Shown: in pieces, positions 9,508 through 18,430 of the stretch
Numbering within the stretch: position 1 is the first letter of the stretch
Layout of the letters: the number at the start of each line of letters is the position of its first letter
Source: an uncultured Thiocystis sp.
GTDB lineage: Bacteria > Pseudomonadota > Gammaproteobacteria > Chromatiales > Chromatiaceae
Reading direction: 5' to 3'
NCBI RefSeq assembly: GCF_903866365.1
Contig: NZ_CAIPNF010000443.1
Coordinates: 1 to 38,973, forward strand
DNA: 38,973 bases
Made by a program: the position numbers and the translations under genes
The notes under the pieces: generated by a model
Databases searched by the model: none
What the model saw: only the letters and a program-made list of their open reading frames with translations
Told to the model about the DNA's origin: nothing

Positions 9508-10782
9508 ATGAAGCTGCTTGTTCTCGGACTCAACCACAAAAATGCACCGATCGACATCCGCGAGCGACTGGCCTTTGGTCCGGATATCATCGCGGGCGCG
9601 CTCCGTGACCTGACCGGCTGCCAGGGCGTCTGCGAGGGCGTGGTCCTATCCACCTGCAACCGCACCGAACTTTACTGCGCGGCTCACGACGGCGCCGAGG
9701 AAGACATCCGCCGCTGGCTCAGCGGGTTTCACGGCGTCGAGCACGAGCGCGTCAATCCCTATCTCTATGCCCATACCGACCGCGACGCCGTGGTCCATCT
9801 GCTGCGCGTGTCCAGCGGACTCGATTCGCTGGTGCTCGGCGAGCCGCAGATTCTCGGCCAGGTCAAGACCGCCTACCAGACCGCCACCGATTGTACCGCG
9901 ACCGGCAAACTCCTGGGCCGGCTGTTTCAGCATGCCTTCTCGGTCGCCAAGACGGTGCGCACCGAGACGGCGATCGGCAACAGTCCGGTCTCGGTCGCCT
10001 TCGCGGCGGTCAATCTGGCGCGGCAGATCTTCAGCGACCTGTCGCAGCAGACCGCGCTGCTGATCGGCGCCGGCGAGACCATCGAACTGGCGGCGCGCCA
10101 TCTGCATCACAATGGCGTCGGTCGGATCATCGTCGCCAACCGCACCGTCGAGCGCGCCCATGACCTTGCGGCCCAGTTCGACGGTTTCGCCATCTCGCTC
10201 ACCGAAATCGCCAACCATCTGCCCGAGGCGGACATCGTCATCGCCTCCACCGCCAGCCCGCTGCCGGTGCTCGGCAAGGGCACCGTGGAGCGGGCGCTGA
10301 AGAAGCGCAAGCATCGTCCGATCTTCATGGTGGACATCGCGGTCCCGCGCGATATCGAGCCCGAGGTGGGCGAACTCGCCGATGTTTATCTCTATACGAT
10401 CGACGATTTGCAGGGCGTCATCGACGAGGGTCTGCGCTCGCGACAGGCCGCCGCCGAACAGGCCGAGGAGATTATCGCCTTTCACTCCACCGAGTTCATG
10501 GCCTGGCTGCGCTCGCTCGATGCCGCGGGTCTGATCCAGGACTACCGCCACCGCGCCGAGGAACTGCGCGACGAGGTGCTGGCGCGCGCCCAACGCCAGC
10601 TCGATGCCGGCAAGTCCCCGACCGAGGTCTTGAGCTTCCTCGCCCATACGCTCACCAACAAACTGCTGCACGCGCCCAGTTCGCGGTTGCGGCAGGCGGC
10701 GCGCGAGGGCGAGGCGGACATCCTCGAAGCCGCCAACGAATTGTTCCAGCTCGATCAGACCCGTCCTCACACCGCTCCATGA
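9508..10782 (+). CDS. hemA: Glutamyl-tRNA reductase
   Basis: It reduces glutamyl-tRNA(Glu) to glutamate-1-semialdehyde, the first committed step of C5-pathway tetrapyrrole synthesis for haem and bacteriochlorophyll. The 424-residue enzyme has the catalytic cysteine at residue 50 in [10 protein letters not shown], the substrate-domain motif [17 protein letters not shown], an NADPH-binding domain ([16 protein letters not shown]) and the C-terminal helical dimerisation domain. It overlaps prfA by four bases. It is divergent from the TPR gene across a 220-base spacer that must hold both promoters. Use of the C5 pathway is consistent with a gammaproteobacterial phototroph. Confidence 0.97.
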   Translation: MKLLVLGLNHKNAPIDIRERLAFGPDIIAGALRDLTGCQGVCEGVVLSTCNRTELYCAAHDGAEEDIRRWLSGFHGVEHERVNPYLYAHTDRDAVVHLLRVSSGLDSLVLGEPQILGQVKTAYQTATDCTATGKLLGRLFQHAFSVAKTVRTETAIGNSPVSVAFAAVNLARQIFSDLSQQTALLIGAGETIELAARHLHHNGVGRIIVANRTVERAHDLAAQFDGFAISLTEIANHLPEADIVIASTASPLPVLGKGTVERALKKRKHRPIFMVDIAVPRDIEPEVGELADVYLYTIDDLQGVIDEGLRSRQAAAEQAEEIIAFHSTEFMAWLRSLDAAGLIQDYRHRAEELRDEVLARAQRQLDAGKSPTEVLSFLAHTLTNKLLHAPSSRLRQAAREGEADILEAANELFQLDQTRPHTAP

Positions 10783-11858
10783 ATCCATCCATCCGCGGCA
10801 AGCTGGAACGCATCGCCGAGCGCTACAGCGAAGTGATGGCCTTGCTCGCCGAGGCAGACACCCAGGCCGACCAGAATCGCTTTCGGGATCTCGGTCGGGA
10901 ATATGCGCAGATCGAACCGCTGATGGGCTGTTATGGCCGTTATCTGGAGGCCGAACGCGACCGGACGGCGGCCGAGGAGATGCTCGCCGATCCCGAAATG
11001 GCCGCGCTGGCCAGGGACGAGATCGCCCAGACCGAGACCCGCCTCGCGGCGCTGGAGCCCGAACTCCACCACCTACTGATCCCGCCGGATCCCAGTGATC
11101 AGTGCAACAGCTTTCTGGAGATCCGTGCCGGCACGGGCGGCGCCGAGGCGGCCCTGTTCGCCGCCGATTTGCTGCGCATGTATGTGCGTTATGCCGAGAC
11201 CCTGGGCTGGCGCACCGAGCAGGTCTCCGAGAGTCCTGGCGAGTTGGGCGGCTACAAGGAGGTCGTGGTCCGCGTCAGCGGTAACGGCGTCTTCTCGCGC
11301 CTGAAGTTCGAGCCGGGCGCGCACCGCGTCCAGCGTGTCCCGGAGACCGAATCCCAAGGCCGTGTCCATACCTCCGCCTGCACGGTCGCGGTGCTCCCCG
11401 AGGTCGAATCGATCGACGCCATCGACATCAACCCCAACGATCTGCGCACCGATACCTATCGCGCCTCCGGGGCCGGCGGTCAGCATATCAACAAGACCGA
11501 CTCCGCTATCCGCATCACCCACATCCCCTCAGGGATCGTCGTGGAATGTCAGGAGGAACGCTCCCAGCACAAGAACCGGGCGCGCGCCATGTCGCTGCTC
11601 CACGCCAAGCTCTTGGCGAGCGCGCGCGAGAGCCAGGCGTCCGAGCAATCCGAATCGCGCAAGTTACAGGTCGGTAGCGGCGACCGCTCCGAGCGTATCC
11701 GCACCTACAATTTCCCCCAGAATCGCGTCACCGACCACCGCATCAATCTGACGCTCTACAAGCTCGACGAGATCATGGCCGGTCAGCTCGACCAGGTCAT
11801 CGACCCCCTGCTGGAAGAATATCGCACCGAGCAACTGGCCGCGATGATGACTAACTAG
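10779..11858 (+). CDS. prfA: Peptide chain release factor 1
   Basis: It recognises UAA and UAG stop codons and triggers peptide release. The 359-residue protein has the GGQ hydrolysis motif at residues 233-235 ([14 protein letters not shown]) and the stop-codon-reading PxT tripeptide as PET in [10 protein letters not shown] (E. coli has PAT). The start overlaps the hemA stop (ATGA). The next gene, prmC, encodes the enzyme that methylates the GGQ glutamine, giving the classical hemA-prfA-prmC operon. Confidence 0.98.
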   Translation: MNPSIRGKLERIAERYSEVMALLAEADTQADQNRFRDLGREYAQIEPLMGCYGRYLEAERDRTAAEEMLADPEMAALARDEIAQTETRLAALEPELHHLLIPPDPSDQCNSFLEIRAGTGGAEAALFAADLLRMYVRYAETLGWRTEQVSESPGELGGYKEVVVRVSGNGVFSRLKFEPGAHRVQRVPETESQGRVHTSACTVAVLPEVESIDAIDINPNDLRTDTYRASGAGGQHINKTDSAIRITHIPSGIVVECQEERSQHKNRARAMSLLHAKLLASARESQASEQSESRKLQVGSGDRSERIRTYNFPQNRVTDHRINLTLYKLDEIMAGQLDQVIDPLLEEYRTEQLAAMMTN

Positions 11859-11891
11859 CACCCTGGCGCTCAATTCCCGGGAACGACGTCG

Positions 11892-12782
11892 ATGAACCGC
11901 ATCGCCGAAACACTGCGCGAGGCGGCGGCCGCCCTCTCCGCGCTCCCCGACAGTTCTCCCCGGCTCGAAGCCGAACTGCTGCTGACCCAGGTCAGCGGCT
12001 GGTCGCGCAGCCATCTGCTGGCCTGGCCCGAGCGCGCACTCGACCCCGCGACCGCCGCCGATTTCCACGCCCTCCTCGCTCGCCGACTGAACGGTGAACC
12101 CATCGCCTATCTGCGTGGCCAGCAGTCCTTCTGGACCCTGGAACTCAAGGTCTCGCCCGCGACCCTCATCCCCCGTCCCGAGACCGAGCGGCTAGTGGAA
12201 ACGGCGCTGGAACGGCTCGTGCCGACCGCCCCGCTGCGCATCGCGGATCTCGGCACCGGCAGCGGCGCCATCGCGGCGGCCCTGGCGAGCGAACGGCCCG
12301 ACTGGCGGCTGATCGCCACCGACCGCTCCGCGCCGGCCCTACTGATCGCCCGCGACAACTTTCGCGCGCTCGGTCTCGGCGGCATCGACACCGTGCAAGC
12401 GGATTGGCTTTCGGCCTTCGCCACCAGCAGTCTCGATGCCATTCTCGGCAACCCTCCCTATATCCCTGACGCCGACCCGCATCTCGTCCGCGGCGATCTG
12501 CGGTTCGAGCCCCCATCGGCACTCGGATCAGGCCGCGATGGGCTCGACGCCATCCGTGCCATCGTCGCGGATACCCGGCGCTGTCTGCGTCCGAACGGAC
12601 TGCTGGCCGTCGAGCACGGATTCGATCAGGCGCGGGAAGTCCAGCGGCTATTCCGCGCCGCGGGACTGGACCGAATCGAGACCCGCCAGGATCTAGCAGG
12701 ACTCGATCGCGTCACCCTGGGTTATCGCCCAAGCGAGACAGAAGGTGATTTTCTGAAAACAATCTACCCAACAGGAAGGTGA
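11892..12782 (+). CDS. prmC: Release factor glutamine N5-methyltransferase
   Basis: It methylates the Gln of the GGQ motif in release factors, using S-adenosylmethionine. The 296-residue protein has a helical N-terminal domain, the SAM-binding motif ADLGTGSGAIAAALA and the catalytic ILGNPPYIP. It lies 33 bases after prfA. The last codons run into a degenerate GGAT-based tandem repeat, so the extreme C terminus may have been altered by repeat insertion. Confidence 0.96.
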   Translation: MNRIAETLREAAAALSALPDSSPRLEAELLLTQVSGWSRSHLLAWPERALDPATAADFHALLARRLNGEPIAYLRGQQSFWTLELKVSPATLIPRPETERLVETALERLVPTAPLRIADLGTGSGAIAAALASERPDWRLIATDRSAPALLIARDNFRALGLGGIDTVQADWLSAFATSSLDAILGNPPYIPDADPHLVRGDLRFEPPSALGSGRDGLDAIRAIVADTRRCLRPNGLLAVEHGFDQAREVQRLFRAAGLDRIETRQDLAGLDRVTLGYRPSETEGDFLKTIYPTGR

Positions 12783-12783
12783 T

Positions 12784-12827
12784 GAATGGACAGGATGAAC
12801 AGGATTGCTCAGGATGGACAGGATTTT
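12784..12827 (+). repeat. Degenerate nonamer tandem repeat at the prmC 3' end
   Basis: Four imperfect units with the pattern GGAT-N2-ACA (GAATGGACA, GGATGAACA, GGATTGCTCA, GGATGGACA), followed by GGATTTT. They begin right after the prmC stop codon. Similar ACAGGAT-rich arrays are scattered in intergenic DNA of many bacteria. Confidence 0.7.
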
Positions 12828-13056
12828 GGCCGACACGGTCATCCGGCATATCGAGGCGCTCTATCTCCATCCCGACCTCTTCAAGGATCCCGACCGGCAG
12901 GGCGCATATCGGCGTTTCGCCTGCCATTGGCGCTGCCTGGCCGCCCAAGCTCGCGCCGGAGCCCGGCGGGACACGGCCATCATGGCGCCTGAGACAACCG
13001 CCACTGTCACAACGCCCGCAGCGCATCATCGGCTTGGTCAGGCATACGATTTTTGA
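12814..13056 (+). CDS. Small hypothetical protein, possibly a gene remnant
   Basis: An 80-residue frame beginning in the nonamer repeat. Codons 8-50 show the strong G/C third-base preference of real genes here (for example DTVIRHIEALYLHPDLFKDP), while the C-terminal third looks random. No ribosome binding site is seen, and the repeat supplies the start region. I do not recognise the family. It may be a real small gene, or the surviving piece of a gene cut by the repeat. About 195 bases without a gene follow, containing only a short inverted repeat (GTTGGGTT/AACCCAAC around 13110-13138). Confidence 0.35.
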   Translation: MDRILADTVIRHIEALYLHPDLFKDPDRQGAYRRFACHWRCLAAQARAGARRDTAIMAPETTATVTTPAAHHRLGQAYDF

Positions 13057-13250
13057 GAACACCGAAGCACGGATGAACGAGTTTACGAATCGCGGCACCG
13101 AGCGCCGTCTGTTGGGTTGCCGCTCTTATCAACCCAACATTTGGCGGTCAGGTTGGGTCGATTGCAACAACCCTAACCCTCATTCGGCCACAACACGCCG
13201 ATTCCCGCGAACGGTCCGCCGGAGGCTGGTCGCTGACCGCCCTTTTCAGA

Positions 13251-15092
13251 CTACCCCGAGGTCGCCCGCACCGCCTGCGTCAGCGAGTTGGCATCCGCGT
13301 GCGGCAGTGGCAGATAGACCGCGCCCATCTCTTTCGCCAGATCGCGCCCCTGTTGCTGCGGACGCGGCGAGGTGTCGATGACCAACGCCGTGATCTCCAG
13401 CGAGCGCACGACCCGCGCGGCGGCCAGCGATTCCTCGCCGGCGCGGGTCCGTCCGCCGGTGCCGTCGCGCGCCACGTTCGCCCGCCCGTCGGTCATGAGG
13501 ATCAGCACCGGCGTACCACCGCGACGTTTGACCGAGTCGGCCAGGATCATCCCGAGATCGATCCCGGACGCCAACGGCGTGCCGCCCCCGCCCGGCAGCC
13601 CGGCCAGGCTGCGTTTGGCCCGCACCAGCGAGCGGGTCGGCGGCAGCAGCACCTCGGCGGCCTGACCGCGAAAGGCGACCAGCGCGACCTTGTCGCGACG
13701 CACATAACAGTCCGCCAGCAGCAGTTCGACCGCGCCCTTGGCCTCGGCCAGACGATGCAGGGCCGAGGAGCCGGAGGCGTCGACGACGAAGATGGTGGTG
13801 GTCTCGGATTTGTGCTTGAAACGGGTGATGCGGAAGTCGTCCTGACGCACCTCGATGCGGGTCGACTCCTGACCGAAGCGCGCGCGTTCCTCCCGGCGCA
13901 GACGCTGCCAGGGGGCGGCGGCGCGCAGGGTTTCGACCACGTTCAGACGCAGTCCGGCGCGCGGCTCGCCCCGCAGCACACCCGCCGGGCGGCCGCGCGT
14001 TTGGGCATTCTGGACCGCGCCGGCCTTGCCGGTCTGACGCGCCCGCGAGCGGCGCAGCTTGCCCATCTGCAATTGCGCGAGCAGACCCGCCGGAATCGCG
14101 GCCTTGGTCGCTTCCAGGATCTGATCTTCGAGTTCCTGCGGTTCCTGCTGTTCGTTGGACTGGTTCTGCTCCTGATCCGGCTCGTCCGGCTCGGGCGGCG
14201 GCGGTTCGGCGTCCGGCGGCGGTTCCATCGGCGGCAACTGAGTCGCGCGCGGGGCCAGCACCAGACGCCCGGCGACGGCGAGATCCGCGTCGGCGACCTC
14301 GGTGCGCCCTTCCAGCGCGGCGAAGGCACAGGCGGCGCGACAGGCGAAGATCGACGCACGCAGCGAGGGAATCCCCAGCGCCAGGGCGAGTCCGCACAGC
14401 GCCTCGATCTGTTTTTCGGTGACCGTGACCGCTGCAAGCCGCGCGCGGGCCTCCAGGATGTCCTCGGCGTCGTAGGGACAGGCAACCGCCTCATGGACAC
14501 GGATATCGATCAGTTCGAGATGGAAGGCGAGCCGGTCGAGCAGCGCGTTGAGCAGACCTTCGTCCTCGCCAACGCCCTCGTCCAGGGCGACCACGGCAAA
14601 CCGCGACGGGGTACGCATCGCCAGACCGTCGCGCTCCAGCACCACCTCGCCGGCGTCGAAGGCCATGGTCAGACGCGCGGCGGTGCCGGCGGCGATGCGC
14701 TCGGCCATCGCCAGCTCGACCACGCCGCCGTGGGCCTCGACCAGCAGACCCAGTTCGGCGACCGGCCGGCCCGCGCTCAGGGTCGCGGCCAGATCCAGAC
14801 CGCCAAGCAGTCGGCCATCGGAGACGTGGAGCGGAATCCGTCGCTGGGGCGTGCCCTCGGGCTGAAGATCGCGCATGACCGCCAGCCACTGGTCGCGCAC
14901 CGGACCCGCGAGGGCGCGCAGCGAGACGCCGCCAGTGCCGACCGGATCGATCGACATCAGGACCGCCGCCAGCACGGCATCATCCCAGGGCGAGGGTCCG
15001 GGGCCGGGCTGGTTCGCGGTCCGATTGGGTGCCTGATTCCGATCAGGTCCGCCGCCAGTGTCGACGGCGGGATTCGCGCCGGTTGTCGTCAT
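13251..15092 (-). CDS. bchD: Magnesium chelatase subunit D
   Basis: With BchI and BchH it inserts Mg2+ into protoporphyrin IX, the branch point from haem to bacteriochlorophyll. The 613-residue protein has a degenerate AAA+-like N-terminal region (about residues 35-270) with no intact Walker A. A Pro/Glu/Gln-rich acidic linker follows (about 285-325). The C-terminal von Willebrand A domain has the MIDAS motif FVVDASGSS near residue 438 and LILMTDGRAN. The ATG at 15092 overlaps the bchI stop by four bases. bchH is not in the window. Confidence 0.96.
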   Translation of the reverse strand: MTTTGANPAVDTGGGPDRNQAPNRTANQPGPGPSPWDDAVLAAVLMSIDPVGTGGVSLRALAGPVRDQWLAVMRDLQPEGTPQRRIPLHVSDGRLLGGLDLAATLSAGRPVAELGLLVEAHGGVVELAMAERIAAGTAARLTMAFDAGEVVLERDGLAMRTPSRFAVVALDEGVGEDEGLLNALLDRLAFHLELIDIRVHEAVACPYDAEDILEARARLAAVTVTEKQIEALCGLALALGIPSLRASIFACRAACAFAALEGRTEVADADLAVAGRLVLAPRATQLPPMEPPPDAEPPPPEPDEPDQEQNQSNEQQEPQELEDQILEATKAAIPAGLLAQLQMGKLRRSRARQTGKAGAVQNAQTRGRPAGVLRGEPRAGLRLNVVETLRAAAPWQRLRREERARFGQESTRIEVRQDDFRITRFKHKSETTTIFVVDASGSSALHRLAEAKGAVELLLADCYVRRDKVALVAFRGQAAEVLLPPTRSLVRAKRSLAGLPGGGGTPLASGIDLGMILADSVKRRGGTPVLILMTDGRANVARDGTGGRTRAGEESLAAARVVRSLEITALVIDTSPRPQQQGRDLAKEMGAVYLPLPHADANSLTQAVRATSG

Positions 15093-16117
15093 GCGCCAAA
15101 CAACTCCGCGACCGCGCGCTCGACCCGGCTGGTGGAACCGGATTCGTCGAGCGGATCGCGGCGCAGACGGTGCCGCAGGGCCGAGGTGGCGATCGACTTC
15201 AGATGCGACTGCGTCACTTCGAGATCGCCCAGCAGTGCAGCGAGCGCGCGCGCGGCACGGATCAGGGTCAGCTCGCCGCGCAGACCGTCGGTGCCGAGCT
15301 TGATGCAGAGCCGACCCGCATCTTCGAGGGTCGCATCGGGGACGGAGACGGTCGGCAGCAGCGCGCGCGCCTTCTCGATCGAACGGCGGACCTTGCCATC
15401 CTTGCTTTTCCACTTGACCACGAAGGCGGTGGGGTCGCGCTCGAACTCGTCGCGCAGACGCACGACCTTGATGCGGGTGGGTAGATCCTGCGGGGTCTTG
15501 ACCTCGACCGAGAGACCGAAGCGGTCCTGAAGCTGAGGCCGCAGTTCGCCCTCCTCCGGATTGCCCGAGCCGACGAGCACGAAGCGCGCCGGGTGACGGA
15601 TGCTAAGCCCCTCGCGCTCGACCAGATTCTCGCCGGAGGCGGCGACGTCGAGCAGCGAGTCGACCAGATGGTCTTCGAGCAGATTGACCTCGTCGATATA
15701 GAGAAAGCCGCGATGGGCGCGCGCCAGCAGGCCCGGCTCGAACGCCTTTTCGCCCTTGGTCAGGGCGCGCTCCAGATCCAGCGCGCCGATGACCCGGTCC
15801 TCGGTGGCGCCGAGCGGGAGATCGACCACCGGCACCGGCACCTGACGGCTTTTCAGCGGTCCTTTTTTGGCGCGATTGGCGCGGCAGTCAGCGCAGAGCG
15901 CATCGTCGCCGGCTTCCGGGTCGCAGTTATAGGTGCAATCGACCGCGCGCATCTTCGGCAGGAGCGCGGCGAGTCCGCGAATCGCGGTGGACTTACCGGT
16001 GCCCCGGTCGCCAAACACGAGTACACCGCCAATCGACGGGTCAATGGCCGCGATCAACAGGGAGCGTTTCATCTCCTCCTGGGCGACGACGGCGGAAAAC
16101 GGAAACGGGATGGACAT
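15089..16117 (-). CDS. bchI: Magnesium chelatase ATPase subunit I
   Basis: The AAA+ motor subunit of magnesium chelatase. The 342-residue protein has Walker A GDRGTGKST at residues 36-44, a four-cysteine stretch (Cys 61, 65, 75, 78) as in many BchI proteins, Walker B GFLYIDEVNLLEDH and the GSGNPEEGELRPQLQDRFG sensor/arginine-finger block. It is translationally coupled to bchD. About 230 bases upstream contain no gene and must hold its promoter. Presence of bchID marks the organism as a bacteriochlorophyll or chlorophyll producer. Confidence 0.97.
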   Translation of the reverse strand: MSIPFPFSAVVAQEEMKRSLLIAAIDPSIGGVLVFGDRGTGKSTAIRGLAALLPKMRAVDCTYNCDPEAGDDALCADCRANRAKKGPLKSRQVPVPVVDLPLGATEDRVIGALDLERALTKGEKAFEPGLLARAHRGFLYIDEVNLLEDHLVDSLLDVAASGENLVEREGLSIRHPARFVLVGSGNPEEGELRPQLQDRFGLSVEVKTPQDLPTRIKVVRLRDEFERDPTAFVVKWKSKDGKVRRSIEKARALLPTVSVPDATLEDAGRLCIKLGTDGLRGELTLIRAARALAALLGDLEVTQSHLKSIATSALRHRLRRDPLDESGSTSRVERAVAELFGA

Positions 16118-16350
16118 ACGCGGCGAACCTAGTTGCTATGATCTTGAAATGGCGCAAACGGCCGGTTGATCGGGAGCGCCCGACACAAAGCGCGCACAAG
16201 CGCGCGGGCAGCGTCCCAGTAAAGAGGACTCAGCCGTCAATCGCGCGACGAGCCCGGCGTTCATTCAATCAAGCCCGCGACCCTAGCGCCCATCCCTAAG
16301 CGCGGTCAAGCGCGTTGCGTCAATCGAGCGGCAATTTCCGTCTAAATTCC

Positions 16351-16488
16351 TGGCGCAGGCACGACAACCAACTTGAGGACGGCGCGCGGATCCGGCTGGT
16401 GCTGTCTGCCAAATCCGAACGGGGCAATCTTTCCGCAAGCCAACTCCTGGAGACCCGACAGGCCATCGACCACGCAACCATTCGCTGA
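16351..16488 (+). pseudogene. C-terminal remnant of a RelE/HigB-type toxin
   Basis: This open stretch translates to a tail resembling the end of RelE/HigB-like toxins of the Gp49 type (RIRLVLSAKSERGNLSASQL, compared with the family pattern in which a hydrophobic strand is followed by K-x-E-x-x-x-L-S/T-x-x-Q). The upstream two thirds of the toxin are missing. A matching XRE-type antitoxin fragment follows immediately, in the usual toxin-antitoxin order. The assignment is by eye. Confidence 0.45.
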
Positions 16489-16504
16489 CACCGGGCTGGA
16501 CGCC

Positions 16505-16873
16505 TTGGGGGATGGGCGCAAGTTGGGCGAAGATCTCCTCGAATCCATCCGCCAGATGAAGGCCGGCCAGGGGACCGTGGCGTACTCGCCGGTCATCGCC
16601 ACGCGTCAGCAAGCGGGTCTGTCGCCACCCCAGTTTGCCGCCCTGCTCGGGGTGTCGTTGCGCGCCTTGCGGGGGTGGGAACAGGGTAAGCGCCATCCTT
16701 CCGGGACGGTTCCTACTGACGTACATCACAAGTGGTGCAAATGCATGGCCGAGCACGCTCAGCGCCACGATTGGCATCCCATGCCATGGTTGTCGATGCC
16801 AAGGATCGTCAAGCGAAAGGGTTTGACGAGCGATACGGATTTCTGGCGTGACCGGGCAAGGTCGAACGGCTAA
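16505..16873 (+). pseudogene. Disrupted XRE-family antitoxin (HigA/NadS-like)
   Basis: Residues from KLGEDLLESIRQMKAGQGTV through the helix-turn-helix (QFAALLGVSLRALRGWEQGK) match antitoxins that pair with RelE/Gp49-like toxins. Homology stops after WEQGKRHPSG (about base 16705), where family members continue with a short helical tail; the remaining 56 codons are unrelated. No ATG is available at the expected start, only a TTG at 16505. With the truncated toxin upstream, this looks like a decayed toxin-antitoxin locus. Confidence 0.55.
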
Positions 16874-17051
16874 CGGCTTTTTCTGCCGCAACCTGGGCAC
16901 TTTACCCATCCTCGCCGACCCCTGCCTCTGTACCGGTATGCAGGGGAGCTTTCACGGTTGAGCGAATGATTGGCCTGCGGCGCACCTTAAGCGACAGACG
17001 CCAGCATGTGCCAAAATAAAATCACTTTGGTTGCCTTTTGGTGTGAACGCA

Positions 17052-17297
17052 ATGCCGACAACCCTGACGCTGAAGAATATCCCTGATATTGTGTACGAAC
17101 GCTTAAAGACCGCCGCCGATCTACATCGGCGAAGCCTAAACTCTGAGGCCATCGTTTGCCTGGAGGCGGTGTTGTTGCCAACGAAGCTGCCGCCGAGCGA
17201 GCGATTAGCGCGGGCACGTGAGTTGCGGGCGACGTTGCCGAAGCAGCACTACCTGGCCGAGGACATCGACGCAAGCAAGCGAGAAGGGCGGCCATGA
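17052..17297 (+). CDS. FitA/VapB-type antitoxin (ribbon-helix-helix)
   Basis: An 81-residue protein. The N-terminal PTTLTLKNIPDIVYERLK followed by HRRSLNSEAIVCLEAVL is characteristic of FitA/Arc-type ribbon-helix-helix antitoxins, which bind the operator with the N-terminal strand and block the partner PIN toxin with the C-terminal region. It overlaps the downstream toxin gene by four bases (ATGA), typical of an autoregulated toxin-antitoxin operon. An in-frame TTG at 17031 is a less likely start. Confidence 0.85.
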   Translation: MPTTLTLKNIPDIVYERLKTAADLHRRSLNSEAIVCLEAVLLPTKLPPSERLARARELRATLPKQHYLAEDIDASKREGRP

Positions 17298-17689
17298 TTG
17301 TGGTTGACTCCAATGTGCTGGCCTATCTGTACCTGCCTGGCGAGTACACGTTCGCTGCGGAAGCCTTGCTGGAACGTGACCCTGACTGGGCGGCGCCCAT
17401 CTTATGGCGGAGTGAGTTCAGAAACATTCTCGCTGGTTATGCGCGGCGCAGAGACATTTCCTTTGAACAGGCGATGAATCTTCAGACCGAGGCTGAAAGC
17501 CTGCTCGCCGGTTCCGAGTTCGAAGTCGAGTCGGTCGCCGTGCTTGAACTTGTTCGCGACAGCGACTGTTCGGCCTATGACTGCGAGTTCATCGCCCTGG
17601 CGATGAAGCTTGGCACGAAGTTGGTCACCATGGACAAAAAGCTCCTGCGAGCCTTCCCCCATCGCGCGCTCGCGCTTTCCGCCGTCTAA
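17294..17689 (+). CDS. vapC: VapC/FitB-type PIN-domain ribonuclease toxin
   Basis: A 131-residue PIN-domain protein expected to cleave RNA, often tRNA, when released from its antitoxin. Acidic active-site residues are visible: Asp5 in IVVDSNVLAYL, the Glu in WRSEFRNIL, an Asp in AYDCEFIALA and the final Asp in KLVTMDKKLL. Length and order match vapBC modules. All active-site positions are present, so the toxin is probably functional. The codon pattern is somewhat less GC-biased than in the core genes, in keeping with horizontal transfer. Confidence 0.9.
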   Translation: MIVVDSNVLAYLYLPGEYTFAAEALLERDPDWAAPILWRSEFRNILAGYARRRDISFEQAMNLQTEAESLLAGSEFEVESVAVLELVRDSDCSAYDCEFIALAMKLGTKLVTMDKKLLRAFPHRALALSAV

Positions 17690-17879
17690 AGCCCAAGTGA
17701 AATGGCCCCGTGAGCAAGAGGGACCGCGCCGGCTCGCGTTGATCCATACTCAAGACGCGCGGCCCACGCTCAACGTGGAACGCGCAACAACGTCGCCACC
17801 GTGCACCGATGGCACCCGATCTTTCCATCATCAACGATCCCGCGCCCCGTTGCGCGAGGCTCGGCAGAGGAGCACACGC

Positions 17880-18296
17880 ATGAAAACAGTCAATCTCACA
17901 CTGGTCGCCGGCTTGTTGTTCGCCAGCGGTTTCACGTTGGCGGATGGTCATTTAGTCGGGAAATGGGTCGAGGTCGAGGGCAGTCAGGCAGGCGCTAAAG
18001 CCGGCATCGCCCCGCATGGCAGCCATGAAGGCGACCGCTATGCGGCGGAGGCCGATCTGACCTTTATCTTGAACATTGAAAAACAGGAGGGTCGCTCGTT
18101 CCACGCGCAGTGGTGTACCCAGCACAAATGCGAGGATGCGGTGGGCGTGATCCGCCGCGATGGCCAGAATCTGCTGATGGCCGACGAGGACGGCACCTAT
18201 ACCGGAACCCTCACGGGTGACACGCTGGAACTGTGCTACACCCAGGCCAGTGCCACATTCCGGGTCGCGGCTTGCCGTGACATGATCAAACAATAA
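17880..18296 (+). CDS. Small exported protein of unknown function
   Basis: A 138-residue product starting at an ATG 8 bases after GAGGAG. A signal peptide is clear (MKTVNLTLVAGLLFASGFTL, then ADG). The mature part contains four cysteines (WCTQHKC, ELCYTQ, AACRDM), which could form disulfides in the periplasm, and alternating beta-rich segments (HLVGKWVEVEG, GTYTGTLTGDTLELCY) like a small beta-barrel or lipocalin-type fold. I do not recognise the family. It is convergent with the MFS gene. Confidence 0.75.
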   Translation: MKTVNLTLVAGLLFASGFTLADGHLVGKWVEVEGSQAGAKAGIAPHGSHEGDRYAAEADLTFILNIEKQEGRSFHAQWCTQHKCEDAVGVIRRDGQNLLMADEDGTYTGTLTGDTLELCYTQASATFRVAACRDMIKQ

Positions 18297-18315
18297 GCGC
18301 CCAGCGGCCGAGACC

Positions 18316-18338
18316 ACGCGGGATCGTCGATCCCGCGT
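18316..18338. terminator. Hairpin between convergent genes, possible bidirectional terminator
   Basis: A perfect 10-bp stem, ACGCGGGATC and GATCCCGCGT, closes a three-base loop (GTC). It lies 20 bases after the stop of the exported protein and 93 bases after the MFS gene on the other strand. No T-run is present, so termination is not certain. Confidence 0.45.
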
Positions 18339-18430
18339 CGCACTCGTCGAATGCAGGCATGCCAACCTCGGGTGGGTCAGGCGGAAGCGCGGTCGACCAA
18401 CCGCCCATCACGACATGGCATCATGACCAA

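Noticed and set aside
13299-15530. 743-residue open frame on the plus strand opposite bchD and bchI
   Set aside because: It is the antisense shadow of GC-rich codons; it lacks a ribosome binding site and recognisable domains, while the minus strand encodes clear BchI and BchD motifs.
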